The notes beneath the pieces were generated by a model, which ran no database searches, was not told where the DNA came from, and saw only the letters and a program-made list of their open reading frames with translations. Shown one piece after another: positions 6,991 to 10,688 of a DNA stretch of 10,688 nucleotides. The stretch lies in NCBI GenBank assembly GCA_024278715.1, contig JAJRSN010000054.1, positions 1 through 10,688 on the forward strand, read 5' to 3'. A program made the translations under genes and the position numbers. This DNA comes from Calditrichota bacterium. GTDB lineage: Bacteria; Calditrichota; Calditrichia; Calditrichales; Calditrichaceae. Numbering within the stretch: the first letter of the stretch is position 1; the number at the start of each line of letters is the position of its first letter.

Positions 6991-7802
6991 ACCAAAATTT
7001 CAAGACCATTAAAACGTTGTTAAAAGAATATAGCGGCGAAATTGTGTTGAATTGTCCGGAAAAACGCAATGCGATCAGTCCGCAAATGATAACTGAACTG
7101 ACTCAGGTTTTGAATTTGTGGGAAAAAGAAGAACGCATTAAAGTGCTCGTTCTGAAAGGCGAAGGGAAAGCGTTTTGCAGCGGTGCCGATTTATCGTATT
7201 TAAAAGAATTGCGCAAGTTTGATTTCAATAAAAATTTTGAGGACTCTCTGCGCTTAGGAGAGCTTTTCTTAAAAATTTATTCTTATCCCAAACCGGTGAT
7301 TGCCGTGGTTCAGGGTCCCACTTTAGCGGGCGGATGCGGGTTGGCTTCGGTTTGCGATTTGATTATTGCCACTCCTCAGGCTAAATTTGGCTATCCGGAG
7401 GTTAAAATCGGCTTTGTTGCTGCTCTGGTTTCCACCTTCTTAATCCGGCAAATAGGCGAAAGAAAAGCCCGCGAACTCTTAATTACCGGAAAAATAATTT
7501 CCGCGGAAGAAGCCGCGCGTATAGGATTGATCAATCAAGTTGTTTCCGAAAACGAAATCCAAAGTTACGTCAATAAATTGATTGAAGAAATGGTTGACAA
7601 CGGTCCGCTGGCAATAAAGACGACAAAACAACTGTTTCTTGATTTCTCTTATCAGGATATATCGAATGATATTAGGCGGTTAGCTGAGCTCAATGCAAAG
7701 TTTCGAAGCACCGAAGAATTTTTGGAAGGCATCAGCGCATTTTTAGAAAAAAGAAGACCTAACTGGCAAAGTCGAACTAAGAGGGAGGAGAGGATATGCT
7801 AG
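6987..7802 (+). CDS. enoyl-CoA hydratase/isomerase family protein, methylglutaconyl-CoA hydratase-like
   Basis: Crotonase-superfamily enzyme of 271 residues acting on a CoA thioester. The two oxyanion-hole segments are FCSGADLSYL (63-72) and LAGGCGLASVCD (113-124). GYPEVKIGFVAALVS (135-149) carries Glu138, equivalent to the second catalytic glutamate of enoyl-CoA hydratase (Glu164 in rat numbering). The first catalytic glutamate (Glu144) would align with Gly118, so the chemistry may differ from classical crotonase. The EVKIGFVxAxVS...IGERKARELL pattern resembles the methylglutaconyl-CoA hydratase group of leucine breakdown, which fits its position directly after a methylcrotonyl-CoA-carboxylase-like subunit. 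That substrate assignment is inference from context. Start and upstream stop share ATGA, with GGGAG ten bases upstream, so translation is coupled. Its TAG stop overlaps the start of csrA by seven bases. Confidence 0.87.
   Translation: MNQNFKTIKTLLKEYSGEIVLNCPEKRNAISPQMITELTQVLNLWEKEERIKVLVLKGEGKAFCSGADLSYLKELRKFDFNKNFEDSLRLGELFLKIYSYPKPVIAVVQGPTLAGGCGLASVCDLIIATPQAKFGYPEVKIGFVAALVSTFLIRQIGERKARELLITGKIISAEEAARIGLINQVVSENEIQSYVNKLIEEMVDNGPLAIKTTKQLFLDFSYQDISNDIRRLAELNAKFRSTEEFLEGISAFLEKRRPNWQSRTKREERIC
7784..7794 (+). promoter_or_regulatory. GGA-rich csrA ribosome binding region, candidate CsrA autoregulatory site
   Basis: Three GGA triplets (7784-7786, 7787-7789, 7792-7794) lie in the last 12 bases before the csrA ATG, within the purine-rich Shine-Dalgarno tract. 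CsrA proteins recognise GGA, usually in hairpin loops, and commonly repress their own translation by covering the ribosome site. Because the site is also an ordinary strong Shine-Dalgarno sequence, the regulatory reading is inference. Confidence 0.4.
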
Positions 7803-8008
7803 TTTTAACAAGGAGGTTGGGTGAAGCAATTACTATTGGCGATAATATTCGAATTGTAATAGTCGATATTAGCGGTCATCAGGTTAAATTAGGAATTGAA
7901 GCGCCAAAGGATATTGAAATCTATCGCGAAGAGCTTTACACCCGAATCAAAGGTGTACCGTTTGGAACCATATCCAAAGAGAAAAAAGAAAATGAGGATA
8001 AAAGATAA
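7796..8008 (+). CDS. csrA: carbon storage regulator CsrA
   Basis: Homodimeric RNA-binding protein of 70 residues that controls translation and stability of mRNAs by binding GGA motifs near ribosome sites. The start MLVLTRRLGEAITIGDNIRI, the middle HQVKLGIEAPKDIEIYREELY and the conserved Arg44-equivalent in YREE match the family closely; Leu4 and Arg6, part of the RNA-binding edge, are kept. The tail (GVPFGTISKEKKENEDKR) is charged and variable, as is usual. The gene starts inside the end of the crotonase gene (7-base overlap) and is eight bases before the EamA permease gene, so it is made as part of an acyl-CoA breakdown operon. In many bacteria csrA instead neighbours fliW or flagellar genes; no flagellar gene is seen here. 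Confidence 0.96.
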   Translation: MLVLTRRLGEAITIGDNIRIVIVDISGHQVKLGIEAPKDIEIYREELYTRIKGVPFGTISKEKKENEDKR

Positions 8009-8016
8009 TCGATTTT

Positions 8017-8922
8017 ATGTCTCATTCCTGGTTGGTTTTATCAGTACTCACGGGTACATTTTTCGGAATTCAGTCTATTCTTCTCAAAATTCTTTCTCAG
8101 CATTTTGAGCAAACAACCATTCTTAAAACACTCTTTTTAGTTGCGGGCATCCTGCTATTGCCTGCAATATTCATAGCGTCGCCCAATTTAAGACCTGTTC
8201 CTTTCTTTTTGTCTTTTGCAGTAAGTCTTACGCTGAATATTGTGGCTTACACCTTACTGCTAAAAGCCATTGTGCAATATCCCATCTCAATTGTCATGCC
8301 TTTTGTAGGTTTAACTCCGTTGTTTTTGACCGTAACTTCGTTTTTTATTTTGGGCGAAACAATTACCTGGATAAAGATAATAGGAATTCTGTTTATCGTT
8401 TTCGGCGGATTCATTCTGCAGTTGCCTCAGAATATTCGTTTGAGAAATGTGAAAAACCACGGATTTAAAGATTTAATAAATACCGGGGAAAAAGGTATTT
8501 GGTACATGGTATTGGTGGCGTTTCTCTGGAGTATTACCGCAAGCGTGGAAAAAATTGCCGTGCGCGCCAGTTCGCCCGAATTTTACGGCGCCGGCATTTA
8601 CCTTTCTCTTGGAGTAGCCTTTTTTCTAATTCAAAGGTTTTCCAAAATAAAAAACGGAAGGAGTGAAAAACCCCTTCCGTTGGCATCAAAAAAATACATA
8701 TTCCTGCTTTTGCTAATCGGAATTGTTAGCGCCGCGCTTGCCTGGTGTCAATTAACGGCAATAAAATTAACTTACGTAACTTACGTTATCACCTTCAAGC
8801 GAGCAGGCATATTGGTCAGCACACTATTGGCTTTTCTTATTTTAAAAGAACGGAACTACGCCAAAGCGATCAGCGGCACCGTGTCGATTTTAATAGGCGC
8901 CGCACTGATCACTATTTTTTAA
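8017..8922 (+). CDS. EamA/DMT-superfamily permease
   Basis: Inner-membrane protein of 301 residues with about ten hydrophobic segments arranged as two EamA repeats (roughly 3-137 and 160-300), the usual plan of drug/metabolite transporters. Each half ends with the typical pattern, FFILGETITWIKIIGILFIVFGGFIL in essence in the first half and LILKER...GTVSILIGAALITIF in the second, where a conserved glutamate sits in the ninth segment loop. A hydrophilic cytoplasmic stretch lies between the halves (about 140-160), and another basic stretch (KIKNGRSEKPLPLASKK) sits further on. The substrate cannot be told from sequence; amino acids, metabolites or drugs are all possible for the family. It is the last gene of the operon, with no clear ribosome site of its own before ATG 8017. 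Its stop overlaps by four bases the stop of the opposing small gene. Confidence 0.85.
   Translation: MSHSWLVLSVLTGTFFGIQSILLKILSQHFEQTTILKTLFLVAGILLLPAIFIASPNLRPVPFFLSFAVSLTLNIVAYTLLLKAIVQYPISIVMPFVGLTPLFLTVTSFFILGETITWIKIIGILFIVFGGFILQLPQNIRLRNVKNHGFKDLINTGEKGIWYMVLVAFLWSITASVEKIAVRASSPEFYGAGIYLSLGVAFFLIQRFSKIKNGRSEKPLPLASKKYIFLLLLIGIVSAALAWCQLTAIKLTYVTYVITFKRAGILVSTLLAFLILKERNYAKAISGTVSILIGAALITIF
8653..8681 (+). repeat. 9-bp inverted repeat inside the EamA gene
   Basis: AACGGAAGG (8653-8661) and CCTTCCGTT (8673-8681) form a perfect 9-bp stem with an 11-base loop in the segment coding for the hydrophilic stretch NGRSEKPLPL. No run of T follows, so it is not a standard terminator; its role, if any, is unknown. 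Confidence 0.6.
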
Positions 8923-9128
8923 TAATATTTGTTTTTATCTTTGTCGTCAAAAAAACGATCAACGTATTTTTCGCTTTTTTCTTTGAACTCGGTGATGTAT
9001 TTTGCCTTGTATTTTTTGTGCATTTTTTGGAATAATTCAAAAGCTTTATCGCTATTTTCCGGCACTTTTTCGGGATGGGAGTTAAAATAGATTCTCATGT
9101 ACTCCACAATGAGTTGGTCTTTATCCAT
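8919..9128 (-). CDS. small charged protein of unknown function
   Basis: I do not recognise this 69-residue protein. It is rich in lysine, aspartate, glutamate and aromatic residues (many tyrosines and phenylalanines), lacks cysteine, has no signal peptide or membrane segment, and looks largely helical (DQLIVEYMRIYF, then DKAFELFQKMHKKYKAKYI). It is considered real because a very good ribosome site, AGGAGG, stands six bases before its ATG (complement of 9135-9140), and a plausible promoter lies upstream on the same strand. It is transcribed against the EamA gene; the two stop codons overlap by four bases (8919-8922). It lies downstream of the nuclease gene on the same strand but is separated by a terminator hairpin, so it is probably its own transcript. 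Confidence 0.72.
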   Translation of the reverse strand: MDKDQLIVEYMRIYFNSHPEKVPENSDKAFELFQKMHKKYKAKYITEFKEKSEKYVDRFFDDKDKNKYY

Positions 9129-9157
9129 AACTTGCCTCCTGTTTTTAAATTTGGGAC

Positions 9158-9186
9158 AATTTAATCAATATTAGTTTACGCATCAA
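9158..9186 (-). promoter_or_regulatory. candidate promoter for the small unknown gene
   Basis: Read on the - strand, TTGATG (9186-9181) and TAAATT (9163-9158) are separated by 17 bases; each matches four of six consensus positions. The predicted start of transcription is about 25 bases before the gene's start codon. Confidence 0.35.
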
Positions 9187-9232
9187 ATTTGTGCGGAAAA
9201 ATATGAAAGAATGTAAATGATATTAAGAGTAA

Positions 9233-9277
9233 AAAACCCGCAACCAGAAGTTTTCTATGGTTCAGGTTGCGGGTTTT
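9233..9277 (-). terminator. intrinsic terminator for the nuclease gene, possibly bidirectional
   Basis: AAAACCCGCAACC (9233-9245) pairs perfectly with GGTTGCGGGTTTT (9265-9277) around a 19-base loop. On the - strand the GC core is followed by a run of six T (complement of 9231-9236), 74 bases after the nuclease stop codon. The + strand also ends in TTTT, so it could work in both directions. Confidence 0.85.
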
Positions 9278-9350
9278 ACACCCCGTTGAAGAATAAATAC
9301 GTTTTGGACTATCGATCTTTTTTCAAGAAATTAATGCTGTTAAAACTCTT
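9278..9350. other. untranslated 3' region of the nuclease gene
   Basis: A 73-base stretch between the terminator hairpin and the nuclease stop codon. I see no gene or structured element in it. Confidence 0.5.
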
Positions 9351-10688
9351 TTATTTCATTAATACAATTTTCCGTACAGCAAAACGTTTTCCGGCTTGCA
9401 ACCGAACAATATACACGCCCGAAGGAATCAATTGATTTTGTTGATTTCTTCCGTTCCATTTAACGGAATGTGCGCCCGAACTTTGAAATCCTTTCAGCAG
9501 CGTGACTATTTTTTTTCCGTTAACGGAAAAAACGTCAAGTTTAACCCGCTCGCTCACCGGCAAGGTAAAAACTATTGTTGTCGCCGGATTGAAGGGGTTG
9601 GGAAAATTTATCAAGGCAAAATCATCAACAACTTTTTTTTGGGCAAAGGAGATATCGGAAACGGGATTGGCGTAACCGGGCGTGCCAAAATCGCCGCTGC
9701 TGCCATCCCAGGGTAAATCGGAAACCTTCCAAAAAGACGGATCGTTATTGTTCTGCCCAAAGTTTCCGTCAAAATACATCGACGCCCCGGTCGGATCCGG
9801 CCAATTGGGTCCGCCGTCATATTCAACGCGATCGATTTCGGTTGCGCCGTCGGACAGGAGTAAAATGATTTCATCTGCGCCGTTCGCAAGATTAATCCCG
9901 GTATATTGATAAGCGATATCCACGCCTCCGTTGGTCGCTTTGTCCGCATTTCTGCCCAGGATCAAATATTGTCCGGGTTCGATAATCACACTCGAAGCAA
10001 TCGTGTGGCTGTCGGTGTCAAGGTCTTTAATTATCCAGCCATTTAAATCGATGGTATGATCGCTGGCGTTGTAAATTTCGAACCACTCTCCGTCGCTATC
10101 GTAAACCGCATCGGGATTTTGCATTATTTCGGTAATAACAATATCGCCTGGTTGGGCGTTTCCGTTGCCGCCGCCCGTGGTATCGGACGATTGCTCAAAA
10201 TAGGCTCTTCGGACAAGGGTCGAATCTAAAATAAAGGGATTCTTTTTATTATCCTGATACGGGGCGATGCGATTATTTCGCTCGGCTTCCCTTGCATCCA
10301 CGGTATCCTGATAATGCCATCGGCGCAGGGTCTCTTTTTGAATGTAAAAAAAACTGGTGTCTAATTGTTCTTTGTACATGGTGTAGATGTAAAAAATAGC
10401 TCTTGCGGCGTTGCCTTTATGATCTTCGCGCGGTTCAAACCAGCCGGCGTAATCTTTTTCGCTGTATTCGTCGATGTAAGAGGTGGGGATAGTGGTTAAA
10501 TAGTAGTCGTCGCGCCACCATTTGTCCGTGTCGGCGTCCGGAATATCGGCAAAGGGATCGTTGCTCCGCGAAGAGTTAACCTCTGCCCGGCAGGGAAAGA
10601 GATGCTGCAAATCGCTGCGCGCGTTCCCGCTGTCTGTTCCCTTGCTTTGGGGCCAGGTGTGTTCCGTATTCATTCCTTTGTTATAGGC
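9351..10688 (-). CDS. secreted endonuclease I with lamin-tail domain and type IX-like C-terminal sorting domain, 5' end missing
   Basis: The frame is open to the right edge (AYNKG precedes the first methionine in view, codon complement 10671-10673), so the signal peptide and start of the nuclease are missing. Numbered from that methionine, NTEHTWPQS (2-10) is the beta-beta-alpha-metal nuclease motif of the endonuclease I (EndA/Vvn) family with metal ligand Glu4 and general base His5; SDLQHLFP (20-27) and GNAARAIFY (87-95, Asn88 the other metal ligand) follow. A Gly/Asn-rich linker near 163-175 leads to a lamin-tail domain (about 177-335: IVITEIMQNP, GEWFEIYNAS, LNGWIIKD, GTPGYAN). The end (355-440) is a sorting domain with FPNPFNPATTI, a VFSVNGKKI strand and SGVYIVRLQAG. 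The family is known as non-specific extracellular DNases; sorting domains of this type send proteins through the type IX system to the surface or medium. I infer a DNA-scavenging role. Confidence 0.9.
   Translation of the reverse strand, partial: AYNKGMNTEHTWPQSKGTDSGNARSDLQHLFPCRAEVNSSRSNDPFADIPDADTDKWWRDDYYLTTIPTSYIDEYSEKDYAGWFEPREDHKGNAARAIFYIYTMYKEQLDTSFFYIQKETLRRWHYQDTVDAREAERNNRIAPYQDNKKNPFILDSTLVRRAYFEQSSDTTGGGNGNAQPGDIVITEIMQNPDAVYDSDGEWFEIYNASDHTIDLNGWIIKDLDTDSHTIASSVIIEPGQYLILGRNADKATNGGVDIAYQYTGINLANGADEIILLLSDGATEIDRVEYDGGPNWPDPTGASMYFDGNFGQNNNDPSFWKVSDLPWDGSSGDFGTPGYANPVSDISFAQKKVVDDFALINFPNPFNPATTIVFTLPVSERVKLDVFSVNGKKIVTLLKGFQSSGAHSVKWNGRNQQNQLIPSGVYIVRLQAGKRFAVRKIVLMK

Noticed and set aside
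8653..8681. Hairpin in the EamA gene as an intrinsic terminator
   Set aside because: No T run follows on the + strand and it lies in the middle of an intact gene.
8745..9035. 96-codon + strand frame spanning the end of the EamA gene
   Set aside because: Overlaps two better-supported genes and has no ribosome site; its Phe-rich tail is the complement of the Lys-rich small - strand gene.
9611..9949. 112-codon - strand frame inside the nuclease gene
   Set aside because: Alternative frame of the same strand as a clearly conserved multi-domain protein.

Overview
The window is a gene-dense bacterial chromosome segment: eleven protein genes, no RNA genes, no mobile elements, no CRISPR. Nine genes run on the + strand and two on the - strand at the right end. 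The organism is probably in the Fibrobacterota-Chlorobiota-Bacteroidota (FCB) neighbourhood, with Calditrichota, Ignavibacteriota or KSB1-like lineages the best guess. The reasons are a C-terminal sorting domain of the 'FPNPFNPATTI...SGVYIVRLQAG' type on a secreted nuclease, and a long TPR lipoprotein with a 'GCAYYNTFFNAK' amino end. The presence of tryptophanase and the moderate AT-richness fit but decide nothing. This placement is inference.

Layout. Positions 1-884 hold the 3' part of a tryptophanase gene. Positions 927-1643 encode a sirtuin-fold protein that keeps its zinc ribbon but has lost the catalytic histidine and most NAD-binding residues. Positions 1658-4545 look like one transcription unit (TPR lipoprotein, RlpA-like lipoprotein, thioredoxin) closed by a strong intrinsic terminator at 4575-4605. 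The GTPase gene engB follows at 4635-5219. A sigma70-like promoter at 5234-5262 then precedes a tightly packed operon: a methylcrotonyl-CoA-carboxylase-type carboxyltransferase (5320-6990), a methylglutaconyl-CoA-hydratase-like crotonase, the RNA-binding regulator csrA, and an EamA permease. The first three overlap by 4 and 7 bases. On the - strand come a 69-residue unknown protein (8919-9128) and, beyond a terminator hairpin at 9233-9277, a secreted endonuclease I with lamin-tail and sorting domains that runs off the right edge.

The most notable observation is a single in-frame UGA (5965-5967) at codon 216 of the carboxyltransferase gene. Both sides of it are well conserved, in the same frame and otherwise undamaged. 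Twelve bases downstream lies a stem-loop (5980-6003) whose lower GGU stem, bulge, upper stem and GGUC apical loop closely resemble, in order and spacing, the Escherichia coli fdhF SECIS element as I remember it. This could be an undescribed selenoprotein. A one-base nonsense change or sequencing error (GGA to TGA), or a split gene restarted at a TTG, remain serious alternatives.

Functionally, the operon suggests leucine/isovalerate-type acyl-CoA breakdown coupled by translation to a global carbon regulator (CsrA). The TPR and RlpA lipoproteins suggest cell-envelope and secretion functions. The sorting-domain nuclease would be a client of a type IX-like secretion system.
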